NCBI GenBank assembly: GCA_002718345.1
Contig: PBDA01000036.1
Coordinates: 1 to 52,184, forward strand
Length of the DNA stretch: 52,184 bases
DNA from: Rhodospirillaceae bacterium
Lineage (GTDB): Bacteria; Pseudomonadota; Gammaproteobacteria; Steroidobacterales; Rariloculaceae
Reading direction: 5' to 3'
Below the pieces are notes generated by a model. That model did not search any database. It saw only the letters and a program-made list of their open reading frames with translations, and was not told the DNA's origin. How positions within the stretch are numbered: the stretch's first letter is position 1; every line of letters starts with the position of its first letter. Positions 17,696-28,576 of this stretch are shown here, in pieces. The position numbers and the translations under genes were made by a program.

Positions 17696-18867
17696 TAGGA
17701 TACTTTTTTTATAGGTTTTTTATGTGTTTGCGTTTGTCGGTATGGAGTGTGTTTCGAAAGTTCTTTCATATACGCTTCTATATGCATGTCTTCTTTAATG
17801 ACAAATTTTGTAAGCGCCTGTTCGAATACGGGTTCACGTATCCAGTGGTGCGACCAGGTTGGCATAGGTGTAAAACCACGACTCAACTTATGTTCCCCTT
17901 GAGTGCCTGGTTCAAACCTATCTAGGCCTTCACTAATACAGTATTCAATGCCTTGATAATAACAAGTCTCAAAGTGAAGACTATGAAAGTCTGCAAGGCT
18001 TCCCCAATACCGACCATATAAAACGTTATTAGTTCTGAAGCAAATAGCTGTTGCTATTGGTTTTTTATCAAAGCGCGCAACAATCACCAACAACTTGTCA
18101 GGCATAGTTTTAGATATTTCGTTAAAGAATTTTCTATTTAAGTAAGGGAGTGAGCCTCGTTTAGTGAAAGTATTGGCGTAGTAATTATAAATAATGTCCC
18201 ATTCTTCTTTGCTGGGCTGGTCTCCACGCATAAACTCGAATTGTATGCCTGCTTCGGAAACTCTGCGCCTTTCTCGGTGTACTTTTTTTCTTTTTTTTGA
18301 AGTGAAACTATCCATGAAATCATCAAAGTTTTTATACCCTTGATTGTGCCAGTGGAATTGGCAATTCTTACGCTGTATTAAATGTTCTTTAGCTAAAAAA
18401 TTACGTTCTTTTTCAGTTGGGAATAGGATATGCAAGGAAGAAGCACCGATTGATTTCGCAATATCTTTTGCCTCGGCCAATAGCGCTCGCGCAATACTCG
18501 GGAAATCATGGTTTGCTTTTACAAGAAGTCTCTGACCAGTTGCTGGAGTAAATGGAACAGCAGATACCAGTTTTGGATAATATGGAAGACCTGCATGCTC
18601 ATATGCATCAGCCCAATTCCAGTCAAATACGAACTCACCACGAGAGTCATGCTTAAGATATAGAGGTAAAGCTCCTAATAGTTCACCATTTTGATCAGTT
18701 AAGCTTATATGTATAGGTTTCCAAGCTGTACTATCGCCCACGCAGCCATTGTTTTCTAAGGCACTTAGGAACTGATGGCTTAGAAAAGGGGAATTTCTTG
18801 CAAGACAATTCCATTTGGTTTTGTCAATATCAAGAATGCTTTTATGTCGGTGAAGTAAAAACTTCAT
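17695..18867 (-). CDS. FemAB-like/DUF482 GNAT-fold acyltransferase
   Basis: Member of the FemAB-like DUF482 (COG3146) family, predicted GNAT-fold acyltransferases of unknown substrate. Visible features are the N-terminal WNCLARNSPFLSHQFLSALE, FVFDWNWADAYE, the aromatic-rich PYYPKLVSAVPFTPATG, FHWHNQGYKNFDDFMDSF, the Lys/Arg patch SKKRKKVHRERR (about 190-201), and a C-terminal GLDRFEPGTQGEHKLSRGF. 390 aa is typical. It is co-transcribed with and coupled to aat, so a tRNA- or peptidyl-modification role is conceivable but is only inference from position. Confidence 0.82.
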   Translation of the reverse strand: MKFLLHRHKSILDIDKTKWNCLARNSPFLSHQFLSALENNGCVGDSTAWKPIHISLTDQNGELLGALPLYLKHDSRGEFVFDWNWADAYEHAGLPYYPKLVSAVPFTPATGQRLLVKANHDFPSIARALLAEAKDIAKSIGASSLHILFPTEKERNFLAKEHLIQRKNCQFHWHNQGYKNFDDFMDSFTSKKRKKVHRERRRVSEAGIQFEFMRGDQPSKEEWDIIYNYYANTFTKRGSLPYLNRKFFNEISKTMPDKLLVIVARFDKKPIATAICFRTNNVLYGRYWGSLADFHSLHFETCYYQGIEYCISEGLDRFEPGTQGEHKLSRGFTPMPTWSHHWIREPVFEQALTKFVIKEDMHIEAYMKELSKHTPYRQTQTHKKPIKKVS

Positions 18868-19055
18868 TTGTGTTGTATCTGAGCCATTTAACCTAAATTA
18901 TAATTATTTACAAAAATGAGGATATCTTTAGCGTATATGCCATTTTCAATAGAGTGAGTTGAATTAAAAATGCTTGCTGAATTTAATAAGTAGTGTTCTC
19001 TTTGATCTGCTTGGTTGTATAATCAGGATGTTAACCCAACATATTCGGGTAAAAC

Positions 19056-21353
19056 ATGAGCAGGGTAAAAGTCAGTAGAGCCGAACCTTCCGTGTTAGTT
19101 CCCCGGGTCCGCGGGCTGAGGGAGTCAGTACTGTGGGTCCTTATTGGACTTTCAATAATTTTATTCTTAGCACTGGCAACATACGATCCCGTTGATCCGG
19201 CTTTTAGTGTGTCGTCGGATGCTCAAACGATTAATAATCGAATGGGGCCTGCGGGAGCTTGGTTTGCTGATTTGGCGTACCTTTTGTTAGGAATACCAGC
19301 GTATCTGCTTCCTATGTTGGTATTAGGAGCAGGGATTCATGTTTTTAAAGGCCGAAAAGAAAGCACCTCTATGCTTAGACCCGTATTGCTACTACGCACC
19401 GGGGGTTTTTTGTTGTTGCTGGTGACAAGTTGTGGTCTAGCTAATTTGCATTTTTATGTTCCAGTGATGCGTGAGACTGCTGGTGGCGTTATTGGTCAAC
19501 TTATAGGCGGTAGTTTTGCTCAGCTTTTAGGATTGCTTGGCGCCACTGTTTTACTGCTTGTTTTATGGTTAGCCTCTGTTTCATTAGCAACCAGTATTTC
19601 TTGGCTTGCTGTCATGGACGTTACAGGCAAGTTTGTGCTTTCTTCTCTCGCTCGGATTCAGGGTTTGATCGGCCAAGCAAAAATTTTAATTCAAGGGAGA
19701 CGAGCAAAGCAGCATCGTCAGAGCCTTGTTTCTAAAAGTCGTGCTAAGTTGAAGACTGAGGCGACACGTATTGAACCTTCGCTTACTACTCTTCCTTCCA
19801 GTGATCGACTTGAACGAGAGAAACAAGTCCCATTATTTGAGCCTCCTGTTTCTGGTGAACTTCCGCCCTTAGCGCTTTTAGATGACTCCCCTACAGGAGC
19901 TAGTGGGTATTCACCTGATGCGTTGGAGGCAATGTCTAGGCTGGTGGAGTTAAAACTAGCAGATTTTGGTATTGAAGTAGAGGTTGTTTCAGTGCAACCG
20001 GGTCCGGTAGTAACCCGTTTTGAACTTAAGCCTGCCCCAGGAATAAAGGCCAGCAAAATTAGTAGCCTTTCACAGGATTTAGCCCGTTCACTATCTACAG
20101 TAAGTGTTCGCGTTGTGGAAGTAATTCCAGGTAAGCCATATGTTGGTTTGGAAATCCCTAACGAGGTAAGAGAACTAGTTTCATTAGGTGAAATCGTTAA
20201 ATCTGAAGTATATGACAAACTAAGCTCGCCCCTTACTTTGGCTTTAGGAAAGGATATCGGGGGACAACCAGTGGTGGCGGATCTTTCTCGGATGCCACAT
20301 CTTTTAATAGCCGGAACTACAGGTTCTGGTAAATCTGTAGCACTCAACGCTATGGTGCTAAGTTTATTGTATAAATCATCGCCCGAACATGTTCGTTTGA
20401 TCATGATTGACCCAAAGATGCTTGAGCTGTCTGTATATGAGGGTATTCCACATCTGTTGGCGCCAGTTGTAACGGATATGAAGGAAGCAGCAAATGCACT
20501 TAGATGGTGTGTTGCTCAGATGGAACGCCGATATTCGCTGATGGCAGCTTTGGGCGTTAGGCATATCTCAAGTTATAACCGTAAGGTCAATGAAGCAATA
20601 GAAAAGGGAGAGCCAATCCCTGACCCAACTTTTAAACCAGAAGATGGGTCACAACAAGAAATCCCGTCATTGCAAGCTTTACCTAATATCGTTGTAATTA
20701 TTGATGAACTTGCCGATATGATGATGATGGTTGGTAAGAAGGTAGAGGAACTCATTGCAAGATTGGCACAAAAAGCACGTGCTTCAGGTATACATATGAT
20801 TGTTGCCACCCAAAGGCCATCTGTTGATGTTATTACTGGGCTTATCAAAGCCAATATTCCTTGTCGGATAGCTTTTCAGGTATCAGCTAAGGTTGATTCA
20901 CGCACTATTCTCGATCAAATTGGAGCAGAAAATTTACTTGGTCATGGAGATATGCTGTATTTGCCAGTGGGTAGTTCCACACCAACTAGAATCCATGGGG
21001 CTTTTGTTTCGGATAATGAGGTTCATGCAGTTGTGAATAACCTGCGAGCTAGTGGAGCACCAGCATTTATTGATGAAATTTTGGCCGGTCCTGATGAAAT
21101 TATTCCTGGCATTGATCACCCAGCACCAATCGGAGAATTGGACGGAGAGCAAGATCCGCTTTACGATCAGGCAGTGCGTATTGTTACCGAGTCACGTAAA
21201 GCTTCGATTTCTGGCGTTCAGCGGCGCTTAAAAATTGGATACAACCGTGCTGCGCGAATGGTTGAAACCATGGAGGAGGCTGGCATAGTTGGGAGCCTAC
21301 AAGCTAATGGATCTAGAGAAGTCATTGCTCCGTCACCTGTTAGTGGAGATTAA
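19056..21353 (+). CDS. ftsK: DNA translocase FtsK
   Basis: Septal DNA pump that resolves chromosome dimers with XerCD and helps divisome assembly. About four N-terminal membrane helices (residues 25-190) are followed by a short hydrophilic linker (about 200-285) instead of the several hundred residues in E. coli; total 765 aa against 1329. The motor has Walker [13 protein letters not shown] (about 420-431) and Walker [14 protein letters not shown]. The C-terminal gamma winged helix (about 705-765: [11 protein letters not shown]...[21 protein letters not shown]) reads KOPS sites. Start ATG at 19056. It overlaps lolA slightly and forms ftsK-lolA-vanZ-serS. Confidence 0.96.
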   Translation: MSRVKVSRAEPSVLVPRVRGLRESVLWVLIGLSIILFLALATYDPVDPAFSVSSDAQTINNRMGPAGAWFADLAYLLLGIPAYLLPMLVLGAGIHVFKGRKESTSMLRPVLLLRTGGFLLLLVTSCGLANLHFYVPVMRETAGGVIGQLIGGSFAQLLGLLGATVLLLVLWLASVSLATSISWLAVMDVTGKFVLSSLARIQGLIGQAKILIQGRRAKQHRQSLVSKSRAKLKTEATRIEPSLTTLPSSDRLEREKQVPLFEPPVSGELPPLALLDDSPTGASGYSPDALEAMSRLVELKLADFGIEVEVVSVQPGPVVTRFELKPAPGIKASKISSLSQDLARSLSTVSVRVVEVIPGKPYVGLEIPNEVRELVSLGEIVKSEVYDKLSSPLTLALGKDIGGQPVVADLSRMPHLLIAGTTGSGKSVALNAMVLSLLYKSSPEHVRLIMIDPKMLELSVYEGIPHLLAPVVTDMKEAANALRWCVAQMERRYSLMAALGVRHISSYNRKVNEAIEKGEPIPDPTFKPEDGSQQEIPSLQALPNIVVIIDELADMMMMVGKKVEELIARLAQKARASGIHMIVATQRPSVDVITGLIKANIPCRIAFQVSAKVDSRTILDQIGAENLLGHGDMLYLPVGSSTPTRIHGAFVSDNEVHAVVNNLRASGAPAFIDEILAGPDEIIPGIDHPAPIGELDGEQDPLYDQAVRIVTESRKASISGVQRRLKIGYNRAARMVETMEEAGIVGSLQANGSREVIAPSPVSGD

Positions 21354-22014
21354 GCTCCGCTACTTATTGCTATTGGGATGTGTTGCTTTTTTGGCATCAC
21401 ATCTCTCTGCTCAACCTGAAGGATCAGTTTCTAGTAATGCTGGTATTGATATTTTGTCGACGTTTCTAGAATCTACACTATCAATGAGTGCCGAGTTTCA
21501 GCAGTTGCTTTGGGATTCAGAAGGGCAACTTGTTGAAGAAGCGGAGGGTACACTTGAATTTAGACGGCCTAATCGGTTTGTATGGAGCTATACCGTACCT
21601 TTTGAGCAGCAGTTAGTTTCAGATGGTCAAAATCTATGGATGTATGATATTGATCTTGCGCAAATAACGGTTACAGCTATAGATGACATGGTAACAGCTA
21701 CTCCGGCAATGTTATTAAGTGGAGAGCAAGATATTCTTAATGGCTTTGAAGTCATAGAGAGTTTTAATTATGAGGGAAGGTATTGGGTTGAACTTCAGCC
21801 CATACATCTAGAGTCTGATTTTAGGACCATTTTGTTGGGGTTTACTTTGGGCGACTTATCAGCGATTCAATTCGTTGATGGGCTTGGTCAGTTGACTGAG
21901 ATAGAATTTTCGCGCGTGGAGTTAAATCCTGAGCTGAAGGACGACTTGTTTAACTTTATTGTTCCTGAAGGGGTTGCTGTTATAGGAAATATTGCAAATA
22001 GCGATGTACTGTAA
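21307..22014 (+). CDS. lolA: Outer-membrane lipoprotein carrier LolA
   Basis: Periplasmic chaperone that ferries lipoproteins from LolCDE to LolB. Signal peptide core [20 protein letters not shown]; mature part has [43 protein letters not shown], and the C-terminal [17 protein letters not shown]. Conserved Arg in the FRRPNRF strand is present. The start is uncertain: the ATG at 21307 (GGGAG 11 bases upstream) overlaps ftsK by 47 bp, while a GTG at 21343 would give a more usual n-region but lacks a Shine-Dalgarno. It follows ftsK as in enterobacteria. Confidence 0.9.
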   Translation: MDLEKSLLRHLLVEIKLRYLLLLGCVAFLASHLSAQPEGSVSSNAGIDILSTFLESTLSMSAEFQQLLWDSEGQLVEEAEGTLEFRRPNRFVWSYTVPFEQQLVSDGQNLWMYDIDLAQITVTAIDDMVTATPAMLLSGEQDILNGFEVIESFNYEGRYWVELQPIHLESDFRTILLGFTLGDLSAIQFVDGLGQLTEIEFSRVELNPELKDDLFNFIVPEGVAVIGNIANSDVL

Positions 22015-22020
22015 ACGATT

Positions 22021-22410
22021 ATGGTTCCACTTCGATATCCTATGGTTTGGTTTTTGCCTGGTTTGTTACTGCTCTTGGTAGTTTCTGTGGGTAGTATTAG
22101 TTTTATATCCGGCTTAGTAATAACCGGCGTTGATTTCATGGATAAAGTCGTGCATACATTTTCTTATTTTGTATTAATGGTTTGGTTTTCTGGGCTTTAC
22201 ACGAATGAAAGAAATGCCATAGTTGGGTTGTTGCTTATTATTCTTGGTATAACTCTTGAGTATATACAGACATTTTTGCCTTATCGCTTTTTTGATCCTT
22301 TAGACCTAATTGCAAACACCGTAGGCGTGATATTAGGCCTTGCTCTTGCTTTCTTTACCTTGGGTGGGTGGTGTCAGCGTGTTGAACGGTTGTTAGGTTA
22401 TCAAGATTAA
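22021..22410 (+). CDS. VanZ-like small membrane protein
   Basis: 129-aa membrane protein of the VanZ superfamily. Four hydrophobic helices (about 8-30, 40-60, 65-80 and 98-118) and the family motifs DKVVHTFSYFVLMVWFSGLY, LEYIQTFLP and FDPLDLIANTVGVILG are present. Members of this family are common in proteobacteria and their function is unknown; there is no vancomycin-resistance context here. It lies 6 bp after lolA and 15 bp before serS. Confidence 0.85.
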   Translation: MVPLRYPMVWFLPGLLLLLVVSVGSISFISGLVITGVDFMDKVVHTFSYFVLMVWFSGLYTNERNAIVGLLLIILGITLEYIQTFLPYRFFDPLDLIANTVGVILGLALAFFTLGGWCQRVERLLGYQD

Positions 22411-22416
22411 TTATGA

Positions 22417-23710
<1,294 letters not shown>

Positions 23711-23728
<18 letters not shown>

Positions 23729-24271
23729 TACGTTACGAAATCGGATAATACCGTTGCCATATTGTAATGTAAGAGGCCCGCTAGAATATGTGTCGTCATC
23801 CATATCCACTGTAATTACGTCATTGAGTGTAATTAAAAGTTGATTACCTTGTGCACGGATTTCGTATGTATTCCATCTTTCAGCTGCATCGATATGAGCA
23901 GCTGGAGCTGCAAAATAGACTATGCCGCCTGTTCTGTAGGTTTGATCTGGCCGTTGGTCAAAAATATTAACTTCGTAACAATTATTAGGTGAGATCATCT
24001 CTGGGTCTTGACACCGAATGAATACGCCACTATTGGCTGGGTCATCAACCCAAAACTCTAAAGTAAGCAAAAAGTCCGTATAGGATTCCTTTGTTACTAA
24101 GTGTCCGCTACCACCTGTTCCTTCAACAATATCTCCAGAAATAGTCCAGTTAGTTTCACCTAATTGTTCAAAGTGATCTAGATTTGACCCGTCAAACAGA
24201 ATAGTTTGTGCGTTGATTAATTGCCCAGATAAAAAAAATCCTATTAGCAATGCTGTAGATAAAAACCTCAT
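23711..24271 (-). CDS. Secreted DUF1080 (3-keto-disaccharide hydrolase-like) protein
   Basis: 186-aa exported protein with a signal peptide (about 1-21, FFLSGQLINAQ). The rest is a single concanavalin-like DUF1080 beta-sandwich: ILFDGSNLDHFEQLGETNW, GSGHLVTKESYTDFLLTLEFW, NSGVFIRC, CYEVNIFDQ, RTGGIVYF and a terminal GIIRFRNVQIERL. Some family members hydrolyse 3-keto-disaccharides, but most are uncharacterised and are common in environmental bacteria. The stop codon lies within a hairpin shared with serS. Divergent from the SoxC-like gene. Confidence 0.82.
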
Positions 24272-24478
24272 TAATCTTTCTCCCCATTATTTATTTAAAA
24301 ATAATTTTTTTATTACAACTATGATACTTGTTTTATCCTTGAATATTGAAGTGAAAAAGTAAAGGATGGAGTATTAGTTTATGTATAAGCGATGTGTGTA
24401 AGAGAGACAATGAGCATTTATATGTGTCTGTGTTAACGTACTAGGAGAGATTGCTAAAAAATCAAGGGAGAGAGCGTT

Positions 24479-25795
24479 ATGTCGAAACATAGCTCAATTG
24501 ATAGTTTCAGAGATCTAAGGCCAGCCGCTGCAAATGGATTGTATGATCGTCGTGCCTTTTTGAAAGGTGGAACTGCATTTGCCACAGCTATTGGTGGCTA
24601 TACCTTAAGCGAAACCCTGAATGCACAGTCGCTGGTTGACGATCCTTGGAGCGCATCGGCAGGCACTCCAACCGGACCTTATGAAGCTCGTTCTCGTTTT
24701 GAAAATAGTGTTGTTCGAACAATGACAAACCCAAATGGCGAGCCTCGTAGCCAGCAATCTAGAACACCGCATCATATGTTGGATGGAACCTTTACACCGA
24801 ATGGATTACATTTTGTAATTTCACGTTCTGGGCCTCCTGATATTGATCCTGATCAGCATCGTTTGGCTATTCATGGTCTTGTAAAACAGCCGCTTATTTT
24901 TACGCTTGATTCATTAATGCGCTATCCAATGGTATCTCGTATGGCTTTTGTTGAGTGTGGAGGAAATAGCGCACCCATGTGGTCTCCTGAGCCTTTAGAT
25001 GCAAATGTACAGGCTTTGCATGGATTAGTTTCATCGGCTGAGTGGAGTGGAGTTATGTTATCAACTCTTCTTGAAGAGGCTGGTATCGAACCAAGCGCAA
25101 AATGGTTAATTGCTGAAGGCTCAGATTCGCTAGCCTTACATAGAAGCGTGCCTTTATCTAAAGCATTAGATGATGCCATGATTGCAATGTATCAAAATGG
25201 CGAGAGATTAATGCCAGGTAATGGTTACCCAATGAGACTTCTTTTACCGGGTTGGGAAGGTAATATGAACGTTAAGTGGTTGCGGCGTATTGAGTTAGTT
25301 GACCAGCCAGCTATGAGTATTTATGAGGCACGGACCTATGCTCCAATTTTACCCGGCGGTAAAGCATATCAATTTTACTTTCTACAGGAAGTTAAGTCTT
25401 TTATTACTCATCCCTCACCTGGATTGTTATTAAGTGACCATGGGTTTTATGAGATTTCCGGTATTGCTTATTCTGCAAATGGACGAATTTCTAAGGTGAT
25501 GGTATCAGCTGATGGTGGAGAAAGTTGGGCAGAAGCGGAACTGCAAGCGCCAGTTTTGCCAAAAGCTTTTACTCGTTTTCGTATTCCATGGCAGTGGGAT
25601 GGCGGACCCGCTGTTTTGCAGAGTCGAGCATGGGATGAAGCAGGCTATGTACAACCCACTCGTTCTGAAATAGTGGCTGCCCGGGGTGAGGCTTCAAGGG
25701 TGCCAAATGTCAATGGATTCCCTAGTCAGCACTATAATGGACCCACTAGCTGGCAAGTTAATCAAACTGGAGAGGTTAAGCATGTATATGCGTAG
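24479..25795 (+). CDS. SoxC-like sulfite oxidase family molybdoenzyme, copy 1
   Basis: Periplasmic molybdenum-cofactor protein of the sulfite oxidase family, closest in layout to SoxC (sulfane dehydrogenase catalytic subunit). Tat signal YDRRAFLKGG (Arg24-Arg25), cleavage probably after residue 50. Moco domain (about 85-285) has the Mo-ligand Cys160 in VECGGNS and GLVSSAEWSGVMLSTLLEEAG. The dimerisation domain (about 310-415) has GIAYSANGRISKVMVSADGGESW and AWDEAGYVQPTR. The next gene encodes a cytochrome c and overlaps by 14 bp. No soxXYZAB is in the window, so a sulfite or sulfane role is unproven. GGGAGAGAG precedes the ATG. Confidence 0.87.
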   Translation: MSKHSSIDSFRDLRPAAANGLYDRRAFLKGGTAFATAIGGYTLSETLNAQSLVDDPWSASAGTPTGPYEARSRFENSVVRTMTNPNGEPRSQQSRTPHHMLDGTFTPNGLHFVISRSGPPDIDPDQHRLAIHGLVKQPLIFTLDSLMRYPMVSRMAFVECGGNSAPMWSPEPLDANVQALHGLVSSAEWSGVMLSTLLEEAGIEPSAKWLIAEGSDSLALHRSVPLSKALDDAMIAMYQNGERLMPGNGYPMRLLLPGWEGNMNVKWLRRIELVDQPAMSIYEARTYAPILPGGKAYQFYFLQEVKSFITHPSPGLLLSDHGFYEISGIAYSANGRISKVMVSADGGESWAEAELQAPVLPKAFTRFRIPWQWDGGPAVLQSRAWDEAGYVQPTRSEIVAARGEASRVPNVNGFPSQHYNGPTSWQVNQTGEVKHVYA

Positions 25796-26315
25796 CGTCC
25801 AGTTTTTAATGTTAACTGGCCTTTTCATTCACTGTGCTGTCATCAACGCGCAGAGTCCTGGGTTAGGCACGCCAATTGATGAAATAGATATTGCCGCATG
25901 GAATATTGATGTCTTGCCTGACGGTACAGGACTTCCGTCAGGCGAAGGTAATGCAGTACAGGGAAAAATTATTTATGAACAAAAGTGCATTGTTTGTCAT
26001 GGGTTAAATGGTCAAGGTGGTATAAGCCCTGCTCTGGCAGGCGGCGAACCTCTTTCTAATGGGATTGATACAGCCAAGACCATTGGAAACTTTTGGCCTT
26101 ATGCAACAACTATTTTTGATTACACACGGAGAGCTATGCCGTGGTTTGCGCCAAGAACTTTGACTGATAATGAGGTTTATTCTCTCACTGCATATCTTCT
26201 GGCTTTAAACAATATAATTGATCAGGAAGATATTATGGATGCTACTAGCCTGCCAGCAGTTGAGATGCCTAACCGTGATGGTTTTATTATTCGATTTCCA
26301 GAGAGAACACCCTGA
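25782..26315 (+). CDS. SoxD/SorB-like monohaem cytochrome c, copy 1
   Basis: Probable electron acceptor of the molybdoenzyme encoded just upstream. I place the start at the ATG at 25782 (GGAGAGG 6 bases upstream), giving 177 aa; a longer in-frame ORF from 25686 would lie inside the SoxC-like gene. Signal peptide ends INAQ (about residue 24). Haem motif Cys69-x-x-Cys72-His73 (CIVCH), with the likely Met axial ligand in RRAMPW. The N-terminal SPGLG...DGTGLPSGEG segment and EMPNRDGF tail are shared with the second cytochrome at 36966. One haem only, unlike the diheme Paracoccus SoxD. Confidence 0.85.
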   Translation: MYMRSVQFLMLTGLFIHCAVINAQSPGLGTPIDEIDIAAWNIDVLPDGTGLPSGEGNAVQGKIIYEQKCIVCHGLNGQGGISPALAGGEPLSNGIDTAKTIGNFWPYATTIFDYTRRAMPWFAPRTLTDNEVYSLTAYLLALNNIIDQEDIMDATSLPAVEMPNRDGFIIRFPERTP

Positions 26316-26384
26316 AAAACCCCTAGAAATTAGTTTAAATTAAATTATTTTAAAAACGAGCTGATTTTTTATTTTAGGTATTGC

Positions 26385-26483
26385 GGGGAGGATTAAGCGT
26401 AGGTAGCATACGCGGCCGTAGTCGGGTGTTCGTTCTTCATTTACACTCCCCCAGAGAAATGAGGTAAGCCACGAATGCCCGGC
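26385..26483. ncRNA. Predicted structured intergenic RNA element (unassigned)
   Basis: A GC-richer block within a 220-bp AT-rich gap between a cytochrome gene and the convergent rpsT. Read on the plus strand it contains a 5-bp hairpin (26397-26401 with 26409-26413), a 12-bp stem allowing GU pairs (26421-26432 with 26472-26483), and an inner 8-bp stem (26435-26442 with 26457-26464) whose loop holds CTCCCC. That loop can pair with GGGGAG at 26385-26390 as a 6-bp pseudoknot. I could not match it to tmRNA, 6S, SRP RNA, RNase P or a common riboswitch. GU pairs favour the plus strand; transcription is not shown. Confidence 0.4.
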
Positions 26484-26535
26484 GGCACATTCATCTCAAT
26501 ATCTTAGTATATGATTTAAAGTAGACTAGTTTTTG

Positions 26536-26796
26536 TCAGATTTCACGGACTCTTGAATTCAAGCGGCTTTTGTAACGTGCCCCTCGATTTTTCGTAATGA
26601 TGCCTTTTGTAATCATTTTATCAATCTGAGGTACTGCTGCTTTATAGCCTTCTTGAGCAACTTTCCGGTCATTTGATTGAATGGCTTCATGGGCATTTCT
26701 TAACGTCGTGCGTAAACGTGAGCGCAGCGTCATATTGTGTTGCCGCCGCTTTATATTTTGGCGAGCACGTTTTTTTGCTGACTTAATATTTGCCAT
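26536..26796 (-). CDS. rpsT: 30S ribosomal protein S20
   Basis: Small-subunit assembly protein, 86 aa, lysine/arginine-rich. It starts MANIKSAKKRARQNIKRRQHN and ends GARYKSRLNSRVREI, with KMITKGIITKN typical of the third helix. Divergent from murJ as in many gammaproteobacteria. Confidence 0.97.
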   Translation of the reverse strand: MANIKSAKKRARQNIKRRQHNMTLRSRLRTTLRNAHEAIQSNDRKVAQEGYKAAVPQIDKMITKGIITKNRGARYKSRLNSRVREI

Positions 26797-26932
26797 AACT
26801 AATTAAACTTATCTGTGAACGCAGAAAAGGGCGGTATTATTAGTACCCATGTAGCTCAAGTCAAGCAGTGTGAATCAATTCAGGGGTAGTTAAAACTGAT
26901 TAATCTAGTCACACTTTCTGATTATCAAGGCA

Positions 26933-28540
26933 ATGTCTATGAAGAATAAAGAAAAAAATGTTGATAAGAATTCTGAAGGTTTGCTTCGATCAACTTTCGT
27001 AGTCTCTTCAATGACAATACTTTCTCGAATCACAGGCCTTGTACGGGACGTGGGATTTTCTCGTTGGTTTGGGGCAGGACCCCTTATGGATGCATTTTTT
27101 GTCGCATTTAAAATACCGAATTTATTCCGAAGATTTTTTGCAGAAGGGGCGTTTTCCGCTGCATTTGTGCCAGTTTTGTCCGAATACAAAAAAAATGAAA
27201 ACTCTGAAATTACAAAAGAATTGATAGATCGAGTTACTGGCACTTTAGGGCTGATCTTATTTTTTGTTACAACTATAGGGGTTATATCTGCCCCGATCTT
27301 GGTTTATGCCTTTGCTCCGGGTTTTGTTGGCGGGGATGGTCGTTATGAACTTTCTCGCGACATGCTTCGATTAACTTTTCCGTATCTCTTTTTTATCTCT
27401 CTCACAGCGCTATCAGGAGCCATTCTTAATTCATATAGAAATTTTTCTGTGCCAGCATTTACTCCAGTTTTGCTAAACCTAGTATTGATCTTTTTTGCGG
27501 GCTGGATAGCACCTTGCTCTGAAAACCCAGGATTGATTCTTGCCACAGGAGTTTTTATTGCAGGCCTGGTTCAGCTCTTGTTTCAACTGCCATTTTTGCT
27601 TCATTTAAAGCTACTTCCTAGGCCAAGGTGGGGTTGGGCTTATCCTGGGGTAAAAAAGATTCTGAAGTTGATGGCGCCAGTTATTTTTGGGTCATCAGTT
27701 GCTCAGATCAATATTCTTTTCGATACTTTGATCGCATCATTTTTAGCAGTCGGTAGTATTAGTTGGTTATATTACTCAGATCGTTTGATGGAGTTTCCAT
27801 TAGGAGTCCTTGGCGTTGCTTTGGCTACTGTTATTTTGCCGACATTGTCGGAGCAATATGTTCAGTCATCTAATAAAAATTTTTCTGCAACACTTGATTG
27901 GGCATTACGGCTAGTTTTTATCTTTGCACTTCCTGCTTCTCTTGGATTAATTATCTTAGGAGAACCTATGTTAATAACTATTTTTTATGGTGGAGAGTTT
28001 ACAGAGCTTGACGTAAGTATGGCCTTGGTTTCATTGTTGGCCTACGCATTAGGGGTATTAGGTTTTATTTTAGTTAAGGTTCTGACTTCAGCTTACTTTT
28101 CTCGTCAGGACACAAAAACACCAGTAAAGATTGGAGTCTATTCACTTTTGTTAAATATGGTTTTGAATGTAATTTTCGTTTTGTGGTTATTGAATGAAAA
28201 TTATTATGCGCCTCATATGGGACTTGCGATGGCAACAACTTGCTCTGCATTTTTTAACGCAATTCTTTTGTACAGAGGACTTGTCATCAATGGTATCTAC
28301 AGACCTCTTTCTGGGTGGTTAAAATTAATGGGTCAAGTGATAATAGCTTGCGTAATAATGGCTCTATCTATAAGTATTATGCGGTCTTTTATTGGAGATT
28401 GGATGCAGCTCACTTTGATCGAACGATTCATTTATCTTCTTTTCTGCGTATTTGTTGGAATGGGTATTTATGCTGGAGTCTGTTTTATTTTGGGATTGCG
28501 AATTAGAAATTTTCAGAAGATATCCCCGACCAACCTATAA
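26933..28540 (+). CDS. murJ: Lipid II flippase MurJ
   Basis: Inner-membrane MOP-superfamily flippase moving lipid II to the periplasmic face for peptidoglycan synthesis. About 14 membrane helices over 535 aa. Conserved N-terminal SMTILSRITGLVRDVGFSRWFGAGPLMDAFFVAFKIPNLFRRFFAEGAFS with the essential Arg residues, and LMEFPLGVLGVALATVILPTLS in the middle. Start ATG at 26933; an alternative ATG lies two codons later. First gene of murJ-ribF-ileS-lspA. Confidence 0.96.
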   Translation: MSMKNKEKNVDKNSEGLLRSTFVVSSMTILSRITGLVRDVGFSRWFGAGPLMDAFFVAFKIPNLFRRFFAEGAFSAAFVPVLSEYKKNENSEITKELIDRVTGTLGLILFFVTTIGVISAPILVYAFAPGFVGGDGRYELSRDMLRLTFPYLFFISLTALSGAILNSYRNFSVPAFTPVLLNLVLIFFAGWIAPCSENPGLILATGVFIAGLVQLLFQLPFLLHLKLLPRPRWGWAYPGVKKILKLMAPVIFGSSVAQINILFDTLIASFLAVGSISWLYYSDRLMEFPLGVLGVALATVILPTLSEQYVQSSNKNFSATLDWALRLVFIFALPASLGLIILGEPMLITIFYGGEFTELDVSMALVSLLAYALGVLGFILVKVLTSAYFSRQDTKTPVKIGVYSLLLNMVLNVIFVLWLLNENYYAPHMGLAMATTCSAFFNAILLYRGLVINGIYRPLSGWLKLMGQVIIACVIMALSISIMRSFIGDWMQLTLIERFIYLLFCVFVGMGIYAGVCFILGLRIRNFQKISPTNL

Positions 28541-28576
28541 TCGTGATCGAATATGGGATTTTTCATGGCTTAAGAT

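Noticed and set aside
20573-20854. 93-codon minus-strand ORF inside ftsK
   Set aside because: Antisense to the FtsK motor domain with no independent support.
24479-26315. Complete thiosulfate-oxidising Sox system
   Set aside because: No SoxX, SoxY, SoxZ, SoxA or SoxB gene is found anywhere in the window.
26385-26483. Cobalamin riboswitch, 6S RNA, tmRNA or SRP RNA
   Set aside because: An AAGCCAC segment recalls the B12 box and a GGCGGCA segment recalls 6S RNA, but the remaining conserved elements, length and gene context do not match any of them.
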